From Fidelibacterota bacterium (GTDB lineage Bacteria; Fidelibacterota; UBA8477; JABMPR01), in the NCBI GenBank assembly GCA_016845065.1, contig JAERTG010000092.1, positions 1 to 64,000 of the forward strand: 64,000 nt of DNA. The letters run 5' to 3'. The position numbers and the translations under genes were made by a program. The notes under the pieces were generated by a model. It was not told the DNA's origin. It worked only from the letters and a program-made list of their open reading frames with translations, and made no database searches. Shown here piece after piece: positions 25,241-33,907 of the stretch; the first letter of the stretch is position 1, and the number at the start of each line of letters is the position of its first letter.

Positions 25241-26341
25241 ATGCCCCTCTTTTTTGGATTTCTGCTGATTCTCGGAGCTATTCCCTATTTCACATTTGTG
25301 GTAATCATGATCCTGGGTCTCCGGAAAGCCAGAATTACGTCAAATTCAAATGAGTTACCACGAGTTGCTGTCATTGTTGCAGCTCGAGATGAAGCAAAAA
25401 ATCTTCCAGATCTCCTGGAGGATCTGCTTGCACAAAACTATGCAGGAGAACATTCCTTTATTGTTGCAGATGATCGTTCCCTTGATGATACCTGGAGCAT
25501 TATTCACAAATTCAGTAAAGCCCATCCCCAGTTTACTGCGATTCGCATTGTAGAAGAATCGTCAGAGATGACAGGTAAGAAAAATGCCCTCACTCAATGC
25601 ATAAAAAATACAACGGCTCCTATCCTCATCGAGACAGATGCGGATTGTCGCATGGGTCCAGATTGGTTGAGTACTATGGTTTCAGCATTTGATGATGATA
25701 CCGGACTAGTTGTTGGCTTTTCCAGTGTCAGAAAGAGATCCCTGTTTGCGATCTATCAGGCTTTGGACTTTTTAGGAATCATGATGACCAATGCAGGAAT
25801 GATGGAATATGATAAAACCTGGAGTGGTTCAGGACAGAATCTGGCATTTAAAAGACTGCATTTTACCGCAATTGGTGGATTTACAGGAGATCCTAACCAA
25901 AGTATCGGAGATGACTTCTACCTTGTTCAAAAGATTGGTAAGCTGAGGGGTGTAAAAGCAAAATTCTCCTGGGATCCTAAAAGTTTTGTGACAACTGCAC
26001 CAGCAAAATCCATGGTGGCATTTTACAGGCAGAGAAAAAGGTGGGCTTCGGACTCACGGGGACTCCATCTAAAAGATCCCCTCTTCTTTGGATTTCTCGT
26101 CTCTGCATTTGTATTAAACACGGCAATTTTACTCAACTTAATGAGTCTTCAGTTGTCCGGTTTATTCTGGTTAGTAGTTGGTATAAAATTTTTCATAGAA
26201 TTGACCATTCTTCTCATAGGTCTCAATAAAATGAACCGATTGACCGATATAAGCGTATTTCTATTGTGGTTTATAATTCAACCGTTCTACATCCCTGTCA
26301 TGGGGATTTCAGGACTGGTTGGCAAGGTGCCCTGGAAATAA
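25241..26341 (+). CDS. family 2 glycosyltransferase, membrane-embedded, processive type
   Basis: A 366-residue GT2 enzyme. The N-terminal membrane helix (about 3-27) is followed by the GT-A domain: VAARDEAKNLP (near 44), VADDRSLDDTW (near 76), and ETDADC (near 130) carrying the DxD. A catalytic Asp (IGDDFYL) and RQRKRW (about 263-268), the QxxRW-type motif of processive enzymes, follow. Two or three C-terminal helices complete it. The donor sugar and acceptor are not readable from sequence. It is tightly spaced after mgtE and just before the DUF3108 gene. Confidence 0.87.
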   Translation: MPLFFGFLLILGAIPYFTFVVIMILGLRKARITSNSNELPRVAVIVAARDEAKNLPDLLEDLLAQNYAGEHSFIVADDRSLDDTWSIIHKFSKAHPQFTAIRIVEESSEMTGKKNALTQCIKNTTAPILIETDADCRMGPDWLSTMVSAFDDDTGLVVGFSSVRKRSLFAIYQALDFLGIMMTNAGMMEYDKTWSGSGQNLAFKRLHFTAIGGFTGDPNQSIGDDFYLVQKIGKLRGVKAKFSWDPKSFVTTAPAKSMVAFYRQRKRWASDSRGLHLKDPLFFGFLVSAFVLNTAILLNLMSLQLSGLFWLVVGIKFFIELTILLIGLNKMNRLTDISVFLLWFIIQPFYIPVMGISGLVGKVPWK

Positions 26342-26346
26342 TAGTA

Positions 26347-27090
26347 GTGAAGCATAATTGGTCTTTTTTACGAGTTTTATTGGTAATCCTTTTCACAGCA
26401 GGTTTTTACTCAGAAAGTCGTGCGACGGAAAGGACAGTTATCCCTTATGAAGCTTCATATATGGGGATAGCTTTACTGAATATGACCTTAACCTGGGAGG
26501 ATCTGGATAGTACGGTTCAGATCACATACGACAATCAACTCAAACCCTTTATAGCCTATTTTCATCCTATCCATAATATTTACCGCGTTCACTTCGATAA
26601 AGAGAGCTATAAACCACTGTCCTGGTCAAAAGATGTCTCAGAAGGCTCTAAAAGATTTTTGTTAGAGGCAAATCGCTCAGTCCATGGTCGGGATGTGCAT
26701 TATTCAAATGGGCAGGTTAGAACCTTTCCTGAAGGAGCCCTTACCGTATTTTCAGCAACCCACTTTCTGGCGTCCAAGGCCAAAACACCAGCCTTCTTCC
26801 CAATAGATCTAAAGGTCTTTATTGATGGTGAAATATGGAAGGCCACAGCCACGCGATATTCAGCGAATCAGCCTCATCCTGAGATTGAGTTGGATCAAAA
26901 TCAGGTTTTGATACAGACGGATCTTCACTATGTAAAAGGGGGGAGGGTTATGGATGAAAATGACATTCTCATGGATGTCATCGCCACCGAAGGAACCCAA
27001 TTCATGCTCTGGGTTGAGCAGGATGGCAGTTACAGTAGGGCTCAATTTGGAAAGTTTCCCAAGGCAGTGGTTTTAAAACGTCTGAGATAA
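26347..27090 (+). CDS. DUF3108-family exported protein
   Basis: About 247 residues from GTG 26347, just after the glycosyltransferase stop; an upstream reading would overlap that gene by 76 bases with no signal peptide at its start. From the GTG, the sequence starts as a signal peptide (VKHNWSFLRVLLVILFTAGFYS). The body is DUF3108-like: PYEASYMGIALLNMTLTWED, then LSWSKDVSEGSKRF, and the late YVKGGRVMDENDILMDV. DUF3108 proteins are periplasmic beta proteins found in many Gram-negatives, of unknown role. Confidence 0.72.
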   Translation: MKHNWSFLRVLLVILFTAGFYSESRATERTVIPYEASYMGIALLNMTLTWEDLDSTVQITYDNQLKPFIAYFHPIHNIYRVHFDKESYKPLSWSKDVSEGSKRFLLEANRSVHGRDVHYSNGQVRTFPEGALTVFSATHFLASKAKTPAFFPIDLKVFIDGEIWKATATRYSANQPHPEIELDQNQVLIQTDLHYVKGGRVMDENDILMDVIATEGTQFMLWVEQDGSYSRAQFGKFPKAVVLKRLR

Positions 27091-27210
27091 GATCTCAACT
27101 CATGCTTTTATCCCTACACCGTCAATCTTTCGTGATCTCAAATATTTTGACTTCACAAATGGCCAGGTTATCTTGCAGTTCTAAAATGGAACCACACTTA
27201 GGAGTCACGA

Positions 27211-28884
27211 ATGTTAAATAGATTGTTAGTTATTATCTTATTATTGGTTACAGGAAATCTTCTAGCCTCAACCACAATGATAGCTATTGAAGAAGCGTAT
27301 AACCGCGGTGAGTTGACTCAAGATGAGAGAATCTTGAATAAAATTTATGCCATGCTCGAACCAAACCTCCTCTATTCTCGCTTTCAGGCTATTGAAAGCG
27401 GATCAATAAAGTGTGGAACCCCTATTTTAATGGAGTATGAGGCTTTACAACCAGAACTAGCACAATCTACAATCGACATTATTGAAGAAATCCTTTTACC
27501 CAATACAGAGGGACTCCGAGAAATCTATATCAGCCCAGGAGGTCATTTTTCTTTAGAGTATTCAACCACTGGGACAAACGGGGTTTCAGCCACAGATACA
27601 GATGTTAATGGTGTCCCTGACTTTGTTGAATGGGCAGCAACTTATCTTGATTACACATGGGCTCAGGAAGTAGATAGCGCTGGATTTGCCGGTCCAAATC
27701 ATGTCGGTGGCGATGGCTATTACAATGTTTCTTTCGAAAATATGGGCCCCTACGGATATTGCACAACCAGTTCTGTGGATGGTTCAGAACTCACACGTCT
27801 GGTGTTGCACAATTCATATATAGGTTTTGGTGCGAATCAGGATCCAGAAGGTAATGTTAAAGGCGCAATGAAAGTTACTTGTGCTCATGAGTTCAAGCAT
27901 GCAAGTCAGCGTTCGGAATCAAGTTGGTCAGAAGGTGGCTGGGTTGAGCTGGATGCTACCTGGGCTGAAGAATTTGTCTACGATTATGTCAATGATTCTA
28001 TGCTCAATTTTATGGGATCGGGCGATCCATATTCACATCCTCATTGGGGTCTTGATCATAATGGAACAGGTTCATATGAAGATTATGCCTGGGAAGATTA
28101 CATGCATCAACGCTTTGATAACAACTCATATGTCGAAGCACCCATCCTGGAATATTTTTGGAACTGGCGTCAGACCCATACAACCCAGAATGTCATGGAA
28201 AGCTACGCACAAGCACTTACCCAATATGGTAGTTCCCTTCAAGAGGCTTTTGGTGAATATGTTGTATGGAATTTTTTCACTGGATCCCGTGCAGTAATGG
28301 CCGATGGCGTTAGTCAGTTCGGTTATGATGATGCTGGAATTAACGGGTATCCTACTGCCTCCCTGGCCTTTACACACAATAGTTATCCAGTATCTTCAAG
28401 TGTATCAGGGATAGAAAATCTTGCATGTAAAATGATTCGATTGAATACATCAAACCAACTTGGTCTGGAAATTGAATTTGACGGCCAGGATGGTGTGCAA
28501 ATGTCAGCTATGTGGGCCATCCGACAAGATGACAACACAGTTGATTGGGGCAGTATTGATCTGGATGGTAATAACGATGGTTCAATTGTATTAGATGTCA
28601 GGGATGCCACTATGGCTGCCTTGATTCCAGTTGTCACTCAAATCACAGGTACCACCTATGGAGCCAGTTATAATATCGATTTGAATTCATTGGCCACATG
28701 TGACCCAGGTGATATTAACGATGATGGCGGTCTCGATGTATCTGATCTGGTTCGTCTCGTAGCCATTATTCTCGGAAATGGTTCTCCACCAAATGATGTT
28801 GAATTATGCGCGGCTGATGTGAATGATGATGGTCAATCCAATATACAGGATGTGATTACCCTGGTAGACAATATCATCCAATAG
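27211..28884 (+). CDS. secreted zinc-metalloprotease-like protein with C-terminal dockerin-type domain
   Basis: A 557-residue exported protein. A signal peptide (1-19) precedes a catalytic-type region with His226-Glu227-x2-His230 (CAHEFKHASQ). This resembles MXAN_6640-type putative metalloproteases; the preceding DGYYNVSFENMGPYGYC and following WVELDATWAEEF also fit. I cannot assign the third zinc ligand securely. Residues 493-557 form a dockerin type I-like Ca-binding pair (GDINDDGGLDVSDLVRLV and ADVNDDGQSNIQDVITLV). The dockerin is the last element, with no recognisable type 9 sorting domain after it. It may bind surface proteins bearing cohesins or act as a stabilising Ca module. Confidence 0.75.
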   Translation: MLNRLLVIILLLVTGNLLASTTMIAIEEAYNRGELTQDERILNKIYAMLEPNLLYSRFQAIESGSIKCGTPILMEYEALQPELAQSTIDIIEEILLPNTEGLREIYISPGGHFSLEYSTTGTNGVSATDTDVNGVPDFVEWAATYLDYTWAQEVDSAGFAGPNHVGGDGYYNVSFENMGPYGYCTTSSVDGSELTRLVLHNSYIGFGANQDPEGNVKGAMKVTCAHEFKHASQRSESSWSEGGWVELDATWAEEFVYDYVNDSMLNFMGSGDPYSHPHWGLDHNGTGSYEDYAWEDYMHQRFDNNSYVEAPILEYFWNWRQTHTTQNVMESYAQALTQYGSSLQEAFGEYVVWNFFTGSRAVMADGVSQFGYDDAGINGYPTASLAFTHNSYPVSSSVSGIENLACKMIRLNTSNQLGLEIEFDGQDGVQMSAMWAIRQDDNTVDWGSIDLDGNNDGSIVLDVRDATMAALIPVVTQITGTTYGASYNIDLNSLATCDPGDINDDGGLDVSDLVRLVAIILGNGSPPNDVELCAADVNDDGQSNIQDVITLVDNIIQ

Positions 28885-28913
28885 TATAACTGAGCGACTA
28901 TCTCGAGGTGATT

Positions 28914-29468
28914 ATGAAAGAGAAGGCCAATATCTCCTATCCATTATTTGAGAGCTTTAAGGATAAACTAAAGCCCAAACGAAGCCAGGCTCAAATGGCT
29001 CTTTCTCAAGTCAATGTATTCAGTCGCTTATCGTGGCAGGAAATAAAAATTGTAGAAAATGCTGTGCATATCCGCAATTATGCCCCCGGAGAACCTGTTT
29101 TTAAGCAGGGCGATCCAGGAAGTGGTATGTATGTCATAATCGAAGGGTGTGTCGGTATTTTTCTCGATATCCCTTCACAGACTCCGAAACAGCTTTCATC
29201 GCTGGGTGATGGAGATTTTTTTGGTGAAATAGCCCTCCTCGATGCATCTCCGAGAACAGCGGCTGCCACAGCAATTGAGAATAGCACCATTATTGGGTTT
29301 TACCGACCAGATCTCATGGATATTCTAAAAACAAAACCAGCGCTAGGTGGTAAGATTTTATTGGCCCTCTCTGAAGTACTGGCTGTGCGATTACGAAGTA
29401 CCAATGGTGAGTTGGTCAAAGCGTCACGAAAACTTGAAGCTTTCCTAGACTCCGAGGCAAATGAGTAA
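28914..29468 (+). CDS. stand-alone cyclic-nucleotide-binding protein
   Basis: A 184-residue protein with one cNMP-binding beta-roll (about 32-145). The phosphate-binding cassette FFGEIALLDASPRTAAA keeps the Glu and Arg that bind the cyclic nucleotide in CAP-like sensors. There is no helix-turn-helix or enzymatic domain, only a short helical tail. ATG 28914 is preferred over GTG 28908 because GAGG (28905-28908) sits 5 bases before it. The stop overlaps the next gene by 8 bases, hinting that it regulates that permease (inference). Confidence 0.8.
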   Translation: MKEKANISYPLFESFKDKLKPKRSQAQMALSQVNVFSRLSWQEIKIVENAVHIRNYAPGEPVFKQGDPGSGMYVIIEGCVGIFLDIPSQTPKQLSSLGDGDFFGEIALLDASPRTAAATAIENSTIIGFYRPDLMDILKTKPALGGKILLALSEVLAVRLRSTNGELVKASRKLEAFLDSEANE

Positions 29469-30585
29469 TCCTGATTTTATCAACATCGCACCTCAATCGG
29501 TGCGTTTGTTTTTCCAGAGTTTTTTTAAAACCCTGGTTTATTTTATTGTACTCATATTGGCTCTGGCAGGTGTTTACAAGGCCTTTCCCCTTGTTGTAGA
29601 TGCCCTCTTCTTAATTATCATTGCAGCTATACTTACAGCCGTATTCAACCCCCTGGTGGACCGCCTGGAATCTTCTGGATTAAGACGTCTCTACGGTACA
29701 TTATTGATGTTTGGCGGAATATTTGGACTTGTTGCGCTGGGAGTTGTTAAGGGCATACCAACCTTACTCAATGAGGTGGGTCGTATCAAGGATGTTATTC
29801 AGGAAACCTCAGCAACAGAATCTCTCAACTCCATGATGGGTGATATAAACTCTCGGATTGCAGAATACATACCCGGTTTTCAACTGGATTTAGACCTCAT
29901 TTCCAGCCTGTCAGCCCAATTTTTTGGTCAACTGGGCTCCCTACTTGCTGGAGCACTTGACACACTGGCCACCATCATTTTCATTCTGATTATAACCATG
30001 TTTTTTCTTGTGGATGGAAAGCGTATGACCAAGCAATTGATCGGGATGGTACCCAATCGCTATTTTGAAATGTCACTAAATATTACATACAAAACAAAAC
30101 AGCAGCTGACCAATTTTCTACGTGGTCAATTATTGGCTGCATTGGGCGTTGGCATACAATCATTCATTGGCCTCAGTTTATTGAACTGGATATTTGACAC
30201 CAATATTTCAGGGGTGCTGCTAATTAGTACCATTGCAGGTATGGCCAACATGATTCCATTTGTGGGTCCTTTCATGGGCATGGTACCGGCAATCATCGTG
30301 AGCCTGTTTAATAACCTGGGTGATCCAATAGCTGCCTCTCATTTCTACTATATCATCCATATCATAAGTATGTTTCTCATTGTCCAGATTATTGATAATA
30401 ATATCATTTCACCCATCGTGGTTTCAGGATCAATGGAGATGCACCCACTTACAGTGATATTGCTGATCCTGGTTGGTTCACAAATTGGGGTCTTAGGTAT
30501 GTTTCTGGCAGTTCCTGCCTGGGGAATTTCAAAAGTGATTATTCAGGAAGTGTATCAGGGTTTAAAGGGTCACCACCTGATATAG
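29461..30585 (+). CDS. AI-2E (PerM/YhhT) family transporter
   Basis: A 374-residue membrane protein with about seven or eight helices: two N-terminal hairpins (about 18-95), a central soluble segment (about 100-150), then helices from about 160, with the signature region MANMIPFVGPFMGMVPAI (about 260-277) and IIDNNIISPIVVSGSM near 310. Family members include the AI-2 exporter TqsA and Na+(Li+)/H+ antiporters, so the substrate cannot be named. It is translationally coupled to the cyclic-nucleotide-binding protein gene. Confidence 0.88.
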   Translation: MSNPDFINIAPQSVRLFFQSFFKTLVYFIVLILALAGVYKAFPLVVDALFLIIIAAILTAVFNPLVDRLESSGLRRLYGTLLMFGGIFGLVALGVVKGIPTLLNEVGRIKDVIQETSATESLNSMMGDINSRIAEYIPGFQLDLDLISSLSAQFFGQLGSLLAGALDTLATIIFILIITMFFLVDGKRMTKQLIGMVPNRYFEMSLNITYKTKQQLTNFLRGQLLAALGVGIQSFIGLSLLNWIFDTNISGVLLISTIAGMANMIPFVGPFMGMVPAIIVSLFNNLGDPIAASHFYYIIHIISMFLIVQIIDNNIISPIVVSGSMEMHPLTVILLILVGSQIGVLGMFLAVPAWGISKVIIQEVYQGLKGHHLI

Positions 30586-33045
30586 TTATTTCTTTTGCTT
30601 ATTCTGATATTCGATTTTCTCAATATTTCCATCTTTTAAATACAACCATATATCAACAGTCTCAGATTTTGGATAGACGTATAGTTCGTATTCACCCTCT
30701 TTAAATTTCCGTTCTGGTGGACCAATATATCTGACGATGAGTGATCCCTTCATGCCCAGCTTGGGAATAAAGTTTTCCGGATTCAAATTATCAATATCAT
30801 CCATCAAATTGTCGAGAGCCATCCGCTTCATAGGTGCAATTTTCTGCTCATCAGCATATTGAATGGCTTGTTCCAAATCCTTTAAGTGGTCGTCCACAAT
30901 ATCTGATAGTACTGGATTCAGGTCCTTGGCTTCCTTCATTGACTCATACACCATCTGACGATCTTCCTTCAGGATACCTTCGTTGGCATCATCAAGACGA
31001 CCATCTCCAACCTTCTGCCGCAATTCTGAAGTAACCATTCGATAGCGGTCAGTGAGACCATCTGATTGTTTGAGCCAATAGAGACTCCGACCATAGACTC
31101 CTGACTGATAAAGTACCGTCGCCCGAATGATGTAAGATCGGGCGAGAAGAACTTTGGCAATAGAGTAGGATGAGGGATCGCTTTTTAGTGCAAGCAGAAT
31201 CAAATCCTCGGCCAATTCATAATCGAGCATTTTGAGAGCTTCAGCTGCCCCCTCAAGGGCACGATCAGTAATTTCCACCTCCATATTCTTTACTGCAATT
31301 TCAACGGCTTTGCTGGGTGGCATTTCACCCTGCTGAATTAGGGCATGTGCATCACCAATTTTCCCCTGCGATAGAATGGTGCGTACATCTCTATAGTATC
31401 TGGTTACCAGTGAATCTTCCACCAACTGCTTCTGGATGAGAACTGCCTCTTTATTATGGTGGTTGGGCGTGAATTGCAGAAGTTCCTGCATGATTTCCAG
31501 AGAGCCGCTAAAATGTTTGTCCTTAAATGCTTCGTAGGCCTTCATGGCAGCATTAGGATAGCCTCCAAAAATTAAACCAATGTGTAGCGAGATAACCGGT
31601 TGACTCAAGTCAATAAATTTGATGGGAATAATCTCATCTGGCTCTACAGCAGACAGATTGGATGCACTCATGTCAATCTCGAAGGCTTGATGATAATAAT
31701 CTAAATTAACACCAAATGATACTCTCGAGCTGCCATCTCCCTTGATTGTATAACTTGCCCCAGAGCCAATATGCCAGGTAAAACCACTGGCATCAATTAA
31801 CCTGTCTAACACCTTATTCTCGTACAACGTCATCGAGGCGAACCCGGTTCCGCCCCGTATTTTCGTAAATAATTTTGGTCCGAATGGATAAATGATTTCG
31901 TGATCCAGATAGATGTCAAAAACGCGTGGTGATAAGCTCAAATTCTCAAAAATTGTCGTACCATCAGATAAGCTGCGAGCCCACCCTGAAGGCAGTGATA
32001 TAGGGGTTGTCATTTTCCAGAGACGAGCACCAATACCGCTAAAAACATCAACATTGGCTTGACGAATAAAGTGGAATGGCCAGTTGTACTTGAAGATTTG
32101 AAGATCATAATTTTGACTCACAGCCGACATGATTGGAATGCTCAATTCTGTTCCAACAGAATCATATTGAATGGAAACACCTGTTTTATAGGTGAGGAGA
32201 CCAGCACCTGCACTCACATTGAACAAACCCAGTTTATAAGGATCTCTAAAGGGCGTATAGGCCCCAAAGAACATCTCGCCGAATTCAAGGCTCACATTTA
32301 AATCTGGTGTGTTGAGTGAAAGCGACTGAATCGGTGAAATCGCTCCAGAGGCACCACCTGGCAACTTTACGCTTTCATCTTGATCTGTAAGGTCAAATCC
32401 TTCCATTGTGTAACCCAGGTCAACACCAATGCGAAATCGTTTTCCAAGGCGTCCAAAGAGCGTTGTTTTCCAGCCAAAACCAAAATTTGCATGAAAACCG
32501 TTTGATTCCAGAACCCTGACATTATTGCCGTTCTTGTATAAACTCAGATGAGAAAGACCCAAACCAATCCGAGCATGGAGACTGCCTCTGTTGCTGTATT
32601 CATAGACAAAGTTATTTTTTAGTGAAAACCCACGAATCAGCATATTCATCCTGAAACCAGTTAAATCAGTACCATTTACTTCCAGTGCCGATGGATATGC
32701 AGAGGGTAGGGAAGTAGCACCAATCTGATTGCGAATACTGTAATGCAAGCTGGAATAAGCATCAAATTTTGATGCTGACTGGAAATGATCCCACCATCTA
32801 TAGCGTACTATTTCCAGATCTACCGATGCAAGAACACCCCGCATGGTATCTGCGAAGGTCCAACCACCTGGGACTGAAGTGATATCCATGTTCTCAGTAG
32901 GTTTTAATGAGTAGTATGATAACCCGGTGTTGATACCTGGGAAGGGTAGCAAATGGGGAGAGACGATGGGGATTTCTTGAGCTATAACCAATGCGGAGAC
33001 TAAAAGCCCAGCGTGTGTAATACTCCTAAGTAATTCACGAATCAT
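30586..33045 (-). CDS. large exported barrel protein with helical-repeat C-terminal half
   Basis: About 819 residues, no recognised family. A signal-like segment (IRELLRSITHAGLLVSALVIAQE) is followed by about 470 residues of strand-rich sequence with many Tyr/Phe/Gly (predicted outer-membrane barrel, in two similar halves). Roughly 250 helical residues with TPR-like A/L/Y spacing come next (AFKDKHFSGSLEIMQELL, ALEGAAEALKMLDYELAEDLI). A small terminal beta domain follows (ELYVYPKSETVDIWLYLKDG). ATG 33045 is chosen because the upstream ATG at 33072 would lie inside a terminator. No Shine-Dalgarno is obvious. Confidence 0.62.
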   Translation of the reverse strand: MIRELLRSITHAGLLVSALVIAQEIPIVSPHLLPFPGINTGLSYYSLKPTENMDITSVPGGWTFADTMRGVLASVDLEIVRYRWWDHFQSASKFDAYSSLHYSIRNQIGATSLPSAYPSALEVNGTDLTGFRMNMLIRGFSLKNNFVYEYSNRGSLHARIGLGLSHLSLYKNGNNVRVLESNGFHANFGFGWKTTLFGRLGKRFRIGVDLGYTMEGFDLTDQDESVKLPGGASGAISPIQSLSLNTPDLNVSLEFGEMFFGAYTPFRDPYKLGLFNVSAGAGLLTYKTGVSIQYDSVGTELSIPIMSAVSQNYDLQIFKYNWPFHFIRQANVDVFSGIGARLWKMTTPISLPSGWARSLSDGTTIFENLSLSPRVFDIYLDHEIIYPFGPKLFTKIRGGTGFASMTLYENKVLDRLIDASGFTWHIGSGASYTIKGDGSSRVSFGVNLDYYHQAFEIDMSASNLSAVEPDEIIPIKFIDLSQPVISLHIGLIFGGYPNAAMKAYEAFKDKHFSGSLEIMQELLQFTPNHHNKEAVLIQKQLVEDSLVTRYYRDVRTILSQGKIGDAHALIQQGEMPPSKAVEIAVKNMEVEITDRALEGAAEALKMLDYELAEDLILLALKSDPSSYSIAKVLLARSYIIRATVLYQSGVYGRSLYWLKQSDGLTDRYRMVTSELRQKVGDGRLDDANEGILKEDRQMVYESMKEAKDLNPVLSDIVDDHLKDLEQAIQYADEQKIAPMKRMALDNLMDDIDNLNPENFIPKLGMKGSLIVRYIGPPERKFKEGEYELYVYPKSETVDIWLYLKDGNIEKIEYQNKQKK

Positions 33046-33070
33046 GTCTATGAAATTAGCTTTGATGTAC

Positions 33071-33101
33071 AAATAAAAAAGCCGAATCCTTGGATTCGGC
33101 T
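33071..33101 (-). terminator. rho-independent terminator after the choice-of-anchor-V gene
   Basis: AGCCGAATCC (33080-33089) pairs with GGATTCGGCT (33092-33101); on the minus strand it is followed by TTTTTTATTT. It ends the upstream 190-residue gene and shows that the barrel gene downstream must start after it. Confidence 0.9.
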
Positions 33102-33120
33102 TTGGCTTGATAATGTCGAA

Positions 33121-33693
33121 TTATTTTTTGGGTGGAGCTACTGTCACTTCTCGAGTATAAATATAATCCCCGGTCTTCTTCTTGTTTCCATTGCCGGCAT
33201 TGAAGGCAAAATAGAAGGAAGAACTTGATGCAGCTTCATCAGGTGCCTGCCACTGAAATGTCCAGGCTTGTGACTCGCCCTTTTTAGCGCTTTTAATACC
33301 TTTTTGTGTGTGAGATAGATAGCGACGAGAGGTGCGTTTTTTAGTTTTTGTATCCGGGATGAGTTGGGTGGGCTGCGACTCTAATGAAACCAAGGTCCCC
33401 TGTCCATTTCCTTCCTCATCAGCTACGGTTGCAACAAATCCAAAAGTCTTAGCTCCCTTTTGCTGCAGGCTGAGTGTGATATCATAAATCTCGTTGGGCT
33501 TGTATACTTTGGGTAGACCTTGAATGGAAATTTCAGCTCCACCCGAATTAATTTCATTTCCAGCATGACATTTACTCGTATGACAGGTTCTATCTCCAGG
33601 AGCACCTGATGTCATGGGAGGAGCACCCTTTTTTTTAGCACTGAGAGAGACAGTAAGAGACAAGGACAGAGCAAATATTAATAGGTGACGCAT
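33121..33693 (-). CDS. secreted choice-of-anchor-V-like protein with CX4CH motif
   Basis: A 190-residue exported protein. The signal peptide (MRHLLIFALSLSLTVSLSA) precedes a GAPPMTSGAPGDRTCHTSKCHAG segment, given here as residues about 23-45. TGAPG plus Cys/CH is the hallmark of choice-of-anchor-V domains in FCB bacteria. Cys-x4-Cys-His departs from the usual c-type haem CxxCH, so haem binding is uncertain. A beta-sandwich follows (ISIQGLPKVYKPNEIYDITLSL). AAGGA precedes the ATG. It is bracketed by terminators on both sides, so it forms a single-gene unit. Confidence 0.68.
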   Translation of the reverse strand: MRHLLIFALSLSLTVSLSAKKKGAPPMTSGAPGDRTCHTSKCHAGNEINSGGAEISIQGLPKVYKPNEIYDITLSLQQKGAKTFGFVATVADEEGNGQGTLVSLESQPTQLIPDTKTKKRTSRRYLSHTQKGIKSAKKGESQAWTFQWQAPDEAASSSSFYFAFNAGNGNKKKTGDYIYTREVTVAPPKK

Positions 33694-33758
33694 AGTTAAA
33701 TCCTTTCGTTGAAATTGAATTTGATCTGGAAAAATAAGGTGAGTTTGAGGAGATGAAA

Positions 33759-33787
33759 CAAAAAAACCCCGCCTTTCTGAGGGGTTT
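33759..33787 (-). terminator. second terminator after the TPR lipoprotein gene
   Basis: AAACCCC (33764-33770) pairs with GGGGTTT (33781-33787) around a 10-base loop, followed on the minus strand by a T-rich tract (33759-33766). It is a backup about 100 bases beyond the first terminator, and lies just upstream of the choice-of-anchor-V gene. Confidence 0.65.
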
Positions 33788-33858
33788 ATTTAGGGGAAAT
33801 AGTGGGGAATCGCTCGGCAATTTCCATTTTATTTGGAGTTTATCACTTAATAACAGAA

Positions 33859-33886
33859 ACAAAAAACCCCGCGTTTAGCGGGGTTT
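33859..33886 (-). terminator. first terminator after the TPR lipoprotein gene
   Basis: AAACCCCGC (33864-33872) pairs with GCGGGGTTT (33878-33886) around GTTTA; the minus strand continues TTTTTTGTTTC. It begins 22 bases downstream of the TPR gene stop. Confidence 0.9.
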
Positions 33887-33907
33887 AATTGTTGAAAAAG
33901 CTAAGAT

